In this document: positions 36,001-43,997 of the stretch, one piece after another
Layout: the number at the start of each line of letters is the position of its first letter
How positions within the stretch are numbered: position 1 is the stretch's first letter
Origin: Psychroflexus montanilacus
Lineage (GTDB): Bacteria > Bacteroidota > Bacteroidia > Flavobacteriales > Flavobacteriaceae
Assembly (NCBI RefSeq): GCF_020164535.1
Contig: NZ_JAIQZC010000004.1
Coordinates: 1 to 64,000 of the forward strand
Length of the DNA: 64,000 nucleotides
Direction of reading: 5' to 3'
The notes under the pieces: generated by a model
The model's input: the letters and a program-made list of their open reading frames with translations, nothing else
What the model was told of the DNA's origin: nothing
Database searches by the model: none
Translations under genes and position numbers: made by a program

Positions 36001-36228
36001 GATTGTTTTTTGTTTACAGTTAAGCGTTTGTAGAGTCCTAAATAGAGTTGACCTTTTTTCTAATTGTAATTTTATCATACTAACCGACTCATAAACTCAT
36101 GAACTACTGTGGCTTCGGTACGATCCCAACCAAAATGTCGGGATCACTCAGCCACCAGTTTAAGTCAGTCATTGAGTGTCCGCCTATGGCGGATGTATCG
36201 AAATGACGTTAATTTTTATATTCCTTTA
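36001..36228. repeat. Composite direct repeat, left copy (partner 38221-38447)
   Basis: About 225 bp that recur at 38221-38447 with only a few differences. It includes AGAGTTGACCTTTTTTCTAA, a GGGATCACTCAGCC segment and a CCGCCTATGGCGG hairpin. The two copies enclose the AAA ATPase gene at 36366-37559. Confidence 0.92.
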
Positions 36229-36365
36229 CTCAACTACAAGGTGAACAGTGAACAGTCAACCGACAACTGACTTACCTCCATAAAAAGTAGGCCGTTTTCA
36301 CTATACTATTACTCCACTATACCACTACTCCATTACTCGACTTCACGATGAACATTGAAACCCAT
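36229..36365. other. Short repeat-rich spacer
   Basis: A block AAAAAGTAGGCCGTTTTCAC followed by TATACTATTACTCC (36285-36330) recurs at about 39000-39048, and its first part also near 2185. It lies directly beyond the stop codon of the ATPase gene. Confidence 0.55.
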
Positions 36366-37559
36366 TTAATATAAAAAGCCAAATAGCCAAAGTGGAATTT
36401 TATTTCCTGTACCATATTCTATGTTATCGGCAACGACATAGCTGTTTTCAATACCTTTAAGCTGCTGACTTGTTTTATGACTTCCACCAATTTCAAACGT
36501 GTAGGTTCCTGCTACTTTAAAATCTCCTTGAACTGTATATTCAATAAGGTGTGCATTGGACAATTGATTTGCGAAAAAAGTCTCTCTAAGGTTACCAATA
36601 TTGGCATTGTTACTTGAAAACGCATAGTATAGGTTGGTGTTTTCAAGAAATATTTTATCTGGTTTTTGGAGTTTAGTGATGCCTTTGGCGTCTTTGTATA
36701 AATTCCTGATGACTTGTGCTTCCTGAAGGAAATATAAATAACTAATGAGTGTATTGCGGTTGATGCCTATGCGTTCGCTAAGCTTACTGATATTTGGCAT
36801 GAACGGCACCGACTGAGCTATAATATGAAGTAGCTGCTTGAGTTTATTGACGTAAGCTATATCCACTTTTCGCAGTAATGGCAATTCTATTTCTAAGATC
36901 ATGCTCACCACCTCTTCAAGTCGCTGGAAATACAAGTTCGGTGCTTCCTGGAAAAAAGGGTAATATCCACTTTTTAGGTAATTTTGAAAATATTGCAGTG
37001 GTTTAACTCTGGCATTTAAGTCCTGAGCCAATTTCACATGATCTGATAAAATATCATTTAACTTGTAAACAGGAAAATTTTCCTTTAATGTCAAATTTAA
37101 ATATTCTCTATAAGACAGGCCTTGCATTGAATACACAATGGCTCTTCGACTTAGATCTGCACGTGCATTTAAAATTTCTAAAAGAGAGGATCCAGTAAAA
37201 ACAATTTTTAACTGAGGGTAATCATCATAGATATTTTTCAATTCCTGAGCCCAGTTTGGGTATTTATGTACTTCATCCAGAAATAGATACTTCCCTCCTT
37301 TTTTAACAAAGTTATCGGCTAAATCGATTAATTTATGTTCCGCAAACCAAATTTGGTCTAAGCTTACATAGAGCGTTTCTTCATTGAGTGGCAGGTTTTT
37401 TTTGATGTATTGTAAAATTAAGGTAGTTTTCCCTACCCCTCTGGCTCCTTTTATACCTATTAACCGGGCTTCCCAAGCTATATCGGTCATTTGCCCTCTT
37501 ATAAAATCTAAAGAGGTCTCCTGAATTTTCCTTTGAAATTTTTCCTGAATGTTATTCAT
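36366..37559 (-). CDS. AAA-family ATPase with C-terminal DUF4143-like domain
   Basis: A 397-residue P-loop ATPase. The Walker A is GARGVGKTT (38-46) and the Walker B is YLFLDEVHKY (D95, E96), followed by a sensor-type VFTGSSLLEIL. The C-terminal half has the pattern of DUF4143 (HIIAQSVPFMPNISKLSERIGINRNTLISYLYFL, a winged-helix-like stretch). Such ATPases are frequent and scattered in Bacteroidota with no settled role; several are linked to mobile or toxin-antitoxin-like settings. It is a single gene inside two 225-bp direct repeats, which suggests it came with or was rearranged by them. Confidence 0.87.
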   Translation of the reverse strand: MNNIQEKFQRKIQETSLDFIRGQMTDIAWEARLIGIKGARGVGKTTLILQYIKKNLPLNEETLYVSLDQIWFAEHKLIDLADNFVKKGGKYLFLDEVHKYPNWAQELKNIYDDYPQLKIVFTGSSLLEILNARADLSRRAIVYSMQGLSYREYLNLTLKENFPVYKLNDILSDHVKLAQDLNARVKPLQYFQNYLKSGYYPFFQEAPNLYFQRLEEVVSMILEIELPLLRKVDIAYVNKLKQLLHIIAQSVPFMPNISKLSERIGINRNTLISYLYFLQEAQVIRNLYKDAKGITKLQKPDKIFLENTNLYYAFSSNNANIGNLRETFFANQLSNAHLIEYTVQGDFKVAGTYTFEIGGSHKTSQQLKGIENSYVVADNIEYGTGNKIPLWLFGFLY

Positions 37560-38220
37560 GATTGCTTATTCTGTTAAGCAAATATAGAATTAAATTGTAT
37601 ACTTTGTTAAGCATTTTTAGGTTACTGGTTGGATTGTAGGGTAGTTATTTATTTTTTGTAGAATCGTGTATTCAAGTAGTCATATAGTTGGGTAGTCAAA
37701 GGGTCGAGGGGTCGAGGGTTAAATAGTGGCTGGTAGACTGGTATACTGGTTGACTGTTTTTTGTTTACAGTTGAGCGTTTTCGGTTTTTCGTGTGATCGT
37801 GTGATCGTGTAGTCGAGTAGTCGTGTAGTTGGGGAGTTTTTAGTCTGAGAGTCGAAGGGTCGAGGGTTTAATAGTGGCTGGTAGACTGCTTTTCTGTTTA
37901 CAGTTGTCCATTTTTAGTTTTTCGTTTATTCGAGTAGTGGAATAATCGGCAGTCTGGTAAACTAAAGATTTTGAATTTTAATAAGCTTTAAAAAAAAACA
38001 ATTGAAATTGGTCATTGAGTGGCCTGGCGATAGACAGGATGTATCGAAATGACTTTTCTCGTAATTTTAAATTGAGAATTTTTCAAAAAAAGCTCATTAA
38101 CTCAAAAACTCACGGACTAATCAACTTAACGTAAAAAGCTCCTCCCGAGACTTCGGTATAGGGTTGGGGAAAATGGTCTTGGAATGGTGTAATGGTAACC
38201 GTTTGACCGGTAGACTGGTG
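37560..38220. repeat. Gene-free stretch with degenerate TCGTGTAG-type satellite
   Basis: Two successive copies of a block containing GGTCGAGGGTTTAATAGTGGCTG-type sequence (about 37705-37760 and 37850-37895) and degenerate 8-mers (37660-37835). A CATTGAGTG..GGATGTATCGAAATG fragment of the GGCGG element lies at 38015-38053. No coding signal is seen. Confidence 0.6.
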
Positions 38221-38447
38221 GACTGTTTTTGTTTACAGTTGAGCGTTTGTAGAGTCCTAAATAGAGTTGACCTTTTTTCTAATTGTAATTTTATCATACT
38301 AACCGACTCATAAACTCATGAACTACTGTGGCTTCGGTACGATCCCAACCAAAATGTCGGGATCACTCAGCCACCAGTTTAAGTCAGTCATTGAGTGTCC
38401 GCCTATTGCGGATGTATCGAAATGAGGTTAATTTTTATATTCCTTTA
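38221..38447. repeat. Composite direct repeat, right copy (partner 36001-36228)
   Basis: Nearly identical to 36001-36228, with one base changed in the hairpin loop (CCTATTGCGG rather than CCTATGGCGG) and few other changes, so the duplication is recent. Confidence 0.92.
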
Positions 38448-39169
38448 CACAAGTACACGCTAAACTGAACACTGACAACTGACGACTGTTTTTTCTGCAT
38501 CCATAATAAGTAAGCCTTTTTTTAACTATCAAATACTTTTACTTTCCCACTATACTATTAATCCATTAAACGGTTACACGATTGTCTGGTAGACTGGTTG
38601 ATCGTTCTTCGTTTTCAATTAACTGGTTTTTTTACTCTTAGAGAAATTAAAGTTTTAAGTTATTTTGTATCTATCGATTTTTAAATAAAGTTTCCATTAC
38701 TTTTTACCATCGCCGTAAAAAGTAACCAAAAAGGTCTAGGCTGGCTAAAAAAACATAAGAAAACCCTACGGAATCCCCAGCCACAGATAAAAAATAACTC
38801 AACCTCCTATCGTCGGTTTCAAACAGATTTTTATCTTTTAACCCTTTCTGCTTCCTTGGTTTTCAATGTTTTTTTAGTAGGCCGAAATTATAATTCGTTT
38901 TCAATTCAAATTCCACGAAAGCCACAGGTTTTTCTGGAAATCAGTCGGTTTTCACTATAAATTAAGTGTTAGAAACATTATATTCAATTTCTTAAACGTA
39001 TAAAAAGTAGGCCGTTTTCACTATACTATTACTCCACTATACCACTACACTGACAACTATTCAGGACTCTACATTCTACAAACTGACAACCGAAACCTGG
39101 CAACGCCTTCTGACTCAACTCTATTTTAAACTTTAAACCTTAGCTTTAGTCTTAAAAAAAACTTGACAC
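38448..39169. repeat. Gene-free stretch with dispersed repeats
   Basis: A diverged relative of the 7435-7612 block lies at about 38690-38962, with the shared CGAAAGCCACAGGT core. The AAAAAGTAGGCCG block is at about 39000-39048. The last 60 bp before the metalloprotease gene is AT-rich and contains TAGCTTTA, close to but not matching the -7 consensus. Confidence 0.6.
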
Positions 39170-41509
39170 ATGAAATATCTAGTATTACTAGTCTTTGCGC
39201 TTAGCCTTCAGTTAGGCGTGGCTCAGGACAAAAACACTAAAGATTTAGATTCTATTTTAGAAATAATGCCCAAAAGCGAAGGGCTAATCACTACTTTTTT
39301 TGAAGATGACAAGCTTTACTTCAAATTTCCGGAAGAGGTTTTGGAAAAGGATATGCTCATGGTGACGCGGCTTAAGCAGTTACCAGCTAACTATTCTGCT
39401 TACAGAAATGCAGGATCAAAGACTTCTGAACAAATGATTCACTTTGTGAAAGTAGGCAAGTCTATAGATTTAGTTCAGGTGTTGACGACCAACGTAGCCG
39501 ATGAAGACGACCCTATCAGTTTGAGTGTGGCTCAAAATAACCTTAACCCAATTTTGGCTTCCTTCCCGATCGAATCTGAAGAAGGAGAAGATTTAATCAT
39601 TGAAGTGTCTTCCTTCTTCAATGCAGATTCACCTTCTTTCAACATTATTCCTGACGGCTTAAAATCAGAGTATAAAATCGGAAAAGCCGATACCAAACGC
39701 AGCAGAATCAATTCGGTGAAAAGTTTTCCTGAGAATACGGAGATCACCCATACGCTCACCTTCCCCACCGATAAGCCGCCACGCGGTAATTCTACCAATA
39801 CCTTTACCTTTCAGATCAACCACTCCATCATCGCTTTGCCAGAGGATAAAATGCAGGTGAGGTATGAAGACTCCCGCGTGGGCTGGTTTGGTTTGAGAAA
39901 ATACAACTACAGTTCGGATGCTTTAAAATCGGATGAAGTGAAACTGATTCGTCGCTGGAGGCTGGAACCCAAAAACGAAAAAGCCTACGCCAAAGGCAAA
40001 CTTACGGAGCCTAAAAAACCTATTGTCTATTACCTCGATCCTGCTACTCCAGAAAAATGGAGACCTTACTTTATCCAAGGCATTGAAGACTGGAATTCAG
40101 CCTTTGAGAAAGCGGGGTTTAAAAATGCGATTCAGGCGAAAGTAGCGCCAACCGAAAAGGAAGACCCAGACTTTAGTCCGGAGGATGTGCGCTATTCTAC
40201 CGTAAGGTATGTGGCATCCACCACAAGAAATGCAGTAGGTCCGAGCGTCTCCGATCCACGTACGGGTGAAATCATAGAGTCGGATATCATCTGGTACCAT
40301 AATCACTTGAGATCGTACCGTAACCGCTATCTTTTGGAAACCGGCGCTGCCAACCCAAAAGCCAGAACACTCGACACGCCCGAGGAGGAAATTGGTGAAA
40401 TGATGCGTCGTGTCATTTCCCACGAAATTGGTCACGCCCTCGGTTTACCGCACAATATGAAGGCCAGTTCTGCCTATCCAGTTGACTCCCTAAGGTCCGG
40501 AAGTTTTACCCAAAAAATGGGGATAGCCACTACGATTATGGATTATGCCCGCTACAATTATGTGGCTCAGCCGGGTGATCAAAACATCCGGTTTGTGAGA
40601 CAGCTCGGTCCTTACGATGATTATGCCATTGAGTGGGGTTATAGATTTTTCCCCAACAAATCCCCAGAAGAAGATCAGGAGATTTTAAAAAGTTTTGTAG
40701 ATCAACGCAGCACCGACCCTATATACATGTTTGGTGGTGGGGGAAATGATCCCGATGCCAAAACTGAAGACATCGGCGATAATTCTGTAAAAGCCAGTAC
40801 TTATGGCCTAAGCAACCTCAAGATTGTGGCTAAAAACTTAGATAACTGGACAACTGCAAAAGGGCAGGATTTTGAAGATTTGGAAGAACTTTACGGAGAG
40901 TTTCTGGGCGTTTACAGACGCTACATTTACCATGTTGTGGCCTCCGTTGGCGGAGTGAATGAAACATTGCTGAATAAAGGTCAGCAAGGCATTCCTTACA
41001 AAGCTGTAGATAAAGTCAAACAGCTAGACGCTTTGAAATTTATCAACGGTAATGTATGGACACCTCAGTACTGGCTGGTAGATGAAGCTCTAGTTTCCAA
41101 ATTTGCCAAAAGCGGAAAACTTCAAAGTCTGATAAACATAAATAAAGCAGTGCTCAATCGGCTTACAGACAGTAAACGTCTCAATATGATGTGGGACACA
41201 AGTTCTTCCTTACCTGGAAATGGACTAAGCCCACAGGAGCTTCTCGATATCCTGAATACCGACATTATGGAGTCGAGAACTAGTCCTGACCATGTTGAAC
41301 GTGAATTGCAAAAACACTGGGTGCATCAACTTATAAAACTGGTAGAAGATGAAGACTTAGCTTTGGAGCTTAAAGGTCACAGTTTATCTCTGCAAAATGA
41401 TCTTGTTGAGCAACTAAAAACAAAAAATAATTTAACCGACAAAACCTTAAAAGCGCATTATACCTACATTGATAAAATGCTAAAAAAGGCTCTGGATGCT
41501 CATGAATAA
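39170..41509 (+). CDS. Secreted zinc-dependent metalloprotease, gluzincin/metzincin-like (DUF5117/DUF4953 family)
   Basis: Predicted exported peptidase. The N terminus MKYLVLLVFALSLQLGVAQ is a signal peptide. The zinc-binding HEIGHALGLPH (HExxHxxGxxH) starts at residue 418, and a TTIMDYARYNYVAQPGD stretch with a candidate Met-turn follows. The N-terminal half has the DUF5118/DUF5117-like beta-rich segments (TFTFQINHSIIALPEDKMQVRYEDSRVGWF). At 779 residues it is slightly shorter than the usual 800-850. No T9SS sorting domain is visible at its C terminus, so it may stay in the periplasm or on the outer membrane. It is followed by an inverted repeat and a strong terminator. Confidence 0.9.
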   Translation: MKYLVLLVFALSLQLGVAQDKNTKDLDSILEIMPKSEGLITTFFEDDKLYFKFPEEVLEKDMLMVTRLKQLPANYSAYRNAGSKTSEQMIHFVKVGKSIDLVQVLTTNVADEDDPISLSVAQNNLNPILASFPIESEEGEDLIIEVSSFFNADSPSFNIIPDGLKSEYKIGKADTKRSRINSVKSFPENTEITHTLTFPTDKPPRGNSTNTFTFQINHSIIALPEDKMQVRYEDSRVGWFGLRKYNYSSDALKSDEVKLIRRWRLEPKNEKAYAKGKLTEPKKPIVYYLDPATPEKWRPYFIQGIEDWNSAFEKAGFKNAIQAKVAPTEKEDPDFSPEDVRYSTVRYVASTTRNAVGPSVSDPRTGEIIESDIIWYHNHLRSYRNRYLLETGAANPKARTLDTPEEEIGEMMRRVISHEIGHALGLPHNMKASSAYPVDSLRSGSFTQKMGIATTIMDYARYNYVAQPGDQNIRFVRQLGPYDDYAIEWGYRFFPNKSPEEDQEILKSFVDQRSTDPIYMFGGGGNDPDAKTEDIGDNSVKASTYGLSNLKIVAKNLDNWTTAKGQDFEDLEELYGEFLGVYRRYIYHVVASVGGVNETLLNKGQQGIPYKAVDKVKQLDALKFINGNVWTPQYWLVDEALVSKFAKSGKLQSLININKAVLNRLTDSKRLNMMWDTSSSLPGNGLSPQELLDILNTDIMESRTSPDHVERELQKHWVHQLIKLVEDEDLALELKGHSLSLQNDLVEQLKTKNNLTDKTLKAHYTYIDKMLKKALDAHE

Positions 41510-41712
41510 AGGGATGGAGCTTATAGCGACTGCTTAATTCCTATCAAAATAAGGCTAGTTAGTGTTTTTTCAACACATGAAAATGTACGGTTCGACCGTA
41601 GTAAATGTACGGTCGAACCGTAACACAAAGTCATTTGTAAAACTGATATTTGTGCAACTAATCCATTAACTAGTGAGTCAAAATTTCATCTGATTTTGAG
41701 ACCGTTCCAATG
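41510..41712. other. 3' region of the metalloprotease gene
   Basis: No ORF. It contains the two-dyad inverted repeat at 41586-41622 and AT-rich spacer before the terminator at 41713. Confidence 0.5.
41586..41622. promoter_or_regulatory. Double dyad TACGGTTCGACCGTA, inverted
   Basis: Two 15-bp sequences, TACGGTTCGACCGTA (41586-41600) and TACGGTCGAACCGTA (41608-41622), are exact reverse complements across a 7-bp spacer. Each is also a dyad on its own (TACGGT-N3-ACCGTA). A nested dyad of this type is more like a pair of operator sites than a terminator, and no U-run follows. The protein that would bind is unknown. Confidence 0.6.
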
Positions 41713-41740
41713 AAAAGCAAGGCGTAACCGCCTTGCTTTT
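41713..41740 (+). terminator. Intrinsic terminator downstream of the metalloprotease gene
   Basis: A perfect 12-bp stem AAAAGCAAGGCG / CGCCTTGCTTTT with a 4-nt TAAC loop, followed by T-rich sequence on the plus strand and preceded by A on the other, so it could work both ways. It is about 200 bp past the stop codon. Confidence 0.85.
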
Positions 41741-42427
41741 TTAATTTCTTCCTTTTCTATTGTTGCTATTCGTATGAGCATGCTTTAAGAAAGTGTTTTT
41801 GATACAATCTGTTTGTTATCCAAAAAACAGATTCCTCAAACTGACGTTAATTTTGGATACATAACAAGTAGGTCGGGTTTCAAAATTCGACATGCAATGA
41901 AATATTGACATAAGTAGACTCACTTTAGGGTTGGAGTAAATGGTTGTGGAGTGGTGGATCTTTTCCATTTATAATTTAATCGTTTTATAATAAACTAATC
42001 TAAAGGAGTACGCGCTTTTTCAGTGCGTTTATCAAGAAAAGGCTTAGTGTAGATAGATTCTTCTTTAGTTGGGTCGAGTTCTCGATACACTGATTTTAAT
42101 CTATCGACATAAAATCAGCACTCGAACAGACACTGATAACTCTGTCCTTAAAACTAAATGTAGTTTGGATACATACGCCTAAAGTGGACACCTGACTTTA
42201 CCAAGGAAATACAGGCAGACTCTGCCACCAATAGGCCAGTTCTAACAGTTTGAATAAGAACTACTACTCGATTTTACTATTATATCCTTTACACGATGAA
42301 CTGAAAACTGTTTACGACTGTAAACGGTAAAGTCTTCAGATTCATCAATTTCGTGAAATTATGATTTTCGTCATGGTATAAATGGCTTATCTGAGGCATC
42401 TTTATAACAAAATTAAATTCAGATGCT
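41741..42427. repeat. Gene-free stretch
   Basis: No gene is supported. There is a fragment of the GGCGG family (GGATACATACGCCTAAAGTGG at about 42170-42195) and a GGGTCGAGTTCTCGATACAC block (about 42070-42095) related to other TCGA-type repeats. Upstream of the CBS gene no clear TAnnTTTG box was found. Confidence 0.5.
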
Positions 42428-42847
42428 ATGAAAACAACCCCTATCCACAAAATAATGACCAGAAACCTGGTTAAGCTCAATCTCAGCGATCAGCTGACCA
42501 AAGCTGAATCCCTGTTTAAGTCTAACAATATACGCCATCTTCCAGTTGTAAGTGGAAATAAGATTGTGGGAATGCTGAGTATAAACGATTTACTTCGTAT
42601 TTCTTTCGCAGATGCTACCGATGACGATGGAGACACTGTAGAAACTACAGTTTATGACATGTTCACTTTGGAACAGGTTATGTCCAAACAGGTGTCTTAC
42701 GTGAAGGCGTCCGATCCTATTGAAGAAGCTGCTAACTTATTCATCAGCGAAAACTTTCATGCCCTGCCTGTTATAGAAAACGACAACCTAGTAGGTATCG
42801 TTACCACAACCGACATGATTCGCTATTATAACACGAAATGTAAATAA
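42428..42847 (+). CDS. Two-CBS-domain protein
   Basis: A 139-residue protein made of two CBS domains (about 8-60 and 76-135), with LPVVSGNKIVGMLSINDLLR and LPVIENDNLVGIVTTTDMIRYY as the characteristic ends. CBS pairs bind adenosyl ligands or act as energy sensors. There is no catalytic domain, so this is a stand-alone regulator. The partner cannot be deduced from its neighbours, a metalloprotease and T9SS cargo genes. It starts with ATG at 42428, and no signal peptide is present. Confidence 0.88.
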   Translation: MKTTPIHKIMTRNLVKLNLSDQLTKAESLFKSNNIRHLPVVSGNKIVGMLSINDLLRISFADATDDDGDTVETTVYDMFTLEQVMSKQVSYVKASDPIEEAANLFISENFHALPVIENDNLVGIVTTTDMIRYYNTKCK

Positions 42848-43104
42848 TAAAGTTGACAGACAACTCTTGACCCTTTAACCCATGCCTCACGGCAACTTGA
42901 ATAGATGACTATATGATTACACGATTAATATAGATCTTGAACTGCGTTTAGGAGGACAGTTGTTAACATTTCCAGCTTTAGGATGCATTTCTATAATTCG
43001 AAGTAAAGTAAACAAATCATCTGGCTTGTTATTCATTGAAGAAAACAACATCAAGTGATTGGTATTTAAATTGTATAGATTTGTAATTAACTTAAAACAA
43101 AAAC
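42848..43104. other. Intergenic stretch with promoter of the next gene
   Basis: About 250 bp without a gene. The promoter-like TAGATTTG at 43076-43083 is listed separately. No repeat with many copies is seen. Confidence 0.5.
43076..43083 (+). promoter_or_regulatory. Bacteroidota -7 element before the GEVED/T9SS gene
   Basis: TAGATTTG matches TAnnTTTG and lies 21 bp upstream of the ATG. A TTG at about 43059 lies 14 bp upstream of the box, closer than the usual -33 spacing. Confidence 0.5.
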
Positions 43105-43911
43105 ATGAAAAAAATTACCTTAGTAGTATTCTTATTGACTTTTGGATTACAAGCTCAAGATTTTCCGAATCCATACTGCGATATTGATCCAGATGGAACC
43201 GGTGTTGAAGAAATCACTTCCGTAACCTTTAATGAAACCAACATTACAAATGATGATATTATTTCTATTCTAATTGATAAAACTTCCAATGCAATAAATC
43301 TTAATCAGGGAGAAACTTATACCATTGAAGTTCAAGGCAATACTTATGGAGAGTTTGATAATGATATTGTTGCATTTATAGATTGGAATCATAATGAGCT
43401 TTTGGATGACACCAATGAAATTTACGAAATCGGAACCCTCACAAATTCTACAGGTGAAGATGGTGTTGCTATAAGCATGGAAATTACTGTGCCAGAAGAT
43501 GCGCTTACTGGACAAACACGAATTAGAATAACTAAAACCTATACAGATGAAGAATCTCCCGCTATAATCAATCCCTGTGCTATAGAATTTGATGCTTTCG
43601 GTCAAGGAAATTTTCCTGGATTCGGGCAAGCCCTAGATTTTTCGCTAAACATTGAAACTTTATCAACAGAAAGATTTGATACAAACGCCCTATCGGTTTA
43701 TCCTATTCCAGCCAAAGATATTTTGAATGTTAAATACAAATCTTCAATCAATTCCATAAAAATATTCAGTCTTTTAGGTCAAGAAGTCTTTGCTAAAAAT
43801 ATTGAGACTGATGAATACCAATTGAATATTTCATCTTTTAATTCTGGAGTTTACATCGTCAAATTATATACTGCTGATGGTTCTCATAGTCTCAAAATTA
43901 TAAAAGAGTAA
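43105..43911 (+). CDS. Secreted protein with GEVED domain and T9SS type A sorting domain
   Basis: A 268-residue exported protein. The N terminus MKKITLVVFLLTFGLQAQ is a signal peptide. Residues about 60-190 are a GEVED-like domain (FDNDIVAFIDWNHNELLDDTNEIYEI and VPEDALTGQTRIRIT). The last 75 residues are a T9SS sorting domain (LSVYPIPAKDILNVKY, IKIFSLLGQEVF, SGVYIVKLY). It is therefore exported through the outer membrane. A bidirectional terminator separates it from the very large cargo gene on the opposite strand. Confidence 0.9.
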   Translation: MKKITLVVFLLTFGLQAQDFPNPYCDIDPDGTGVEEITSVTFNETNITNDDIISILIDKTSNAINLNQGETYTIEVQGNTYGEFDNDIVAFIDWNHNELLDDTNEIYEIGTLTNSTGEDGVAISMEITVPEDALTGQTRIRITKTYTDEESPAIINPCAIEFDAFGQGNFPGFGQALDFSLNIETLSTERFDTNALSVYPIPAKDILNVKYKSSINSIKIFSLLGQEVFAKNIETDEYQLNISSFNSGVYIVKLYTADGSHSLKIIKE

Positions 43912-43933
43912 ATATTTATAACTTAGTATTAAA

Positions 43934-43971
43934 AAAGAAAGCGAGCTCCTTCAAAGAGGCTCGCTTTCTTT
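43934..43971. terminator. Bidirectional terminator between convergent T9SS genes
   Basis: A 13-bp stem AAAGAAAGCGAGC / GCTCGCTTTCTTT with a 12-nt loop, A/T-rich on both outer sides. It is 23 bp past the plus-strand stop and 27 bp past the minus-strand stop, so it can serve both genes. Confidence 0.88.
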
Positions 43972-43997
43972 ATTTAAATCAATTGATTTTGGCTGAA

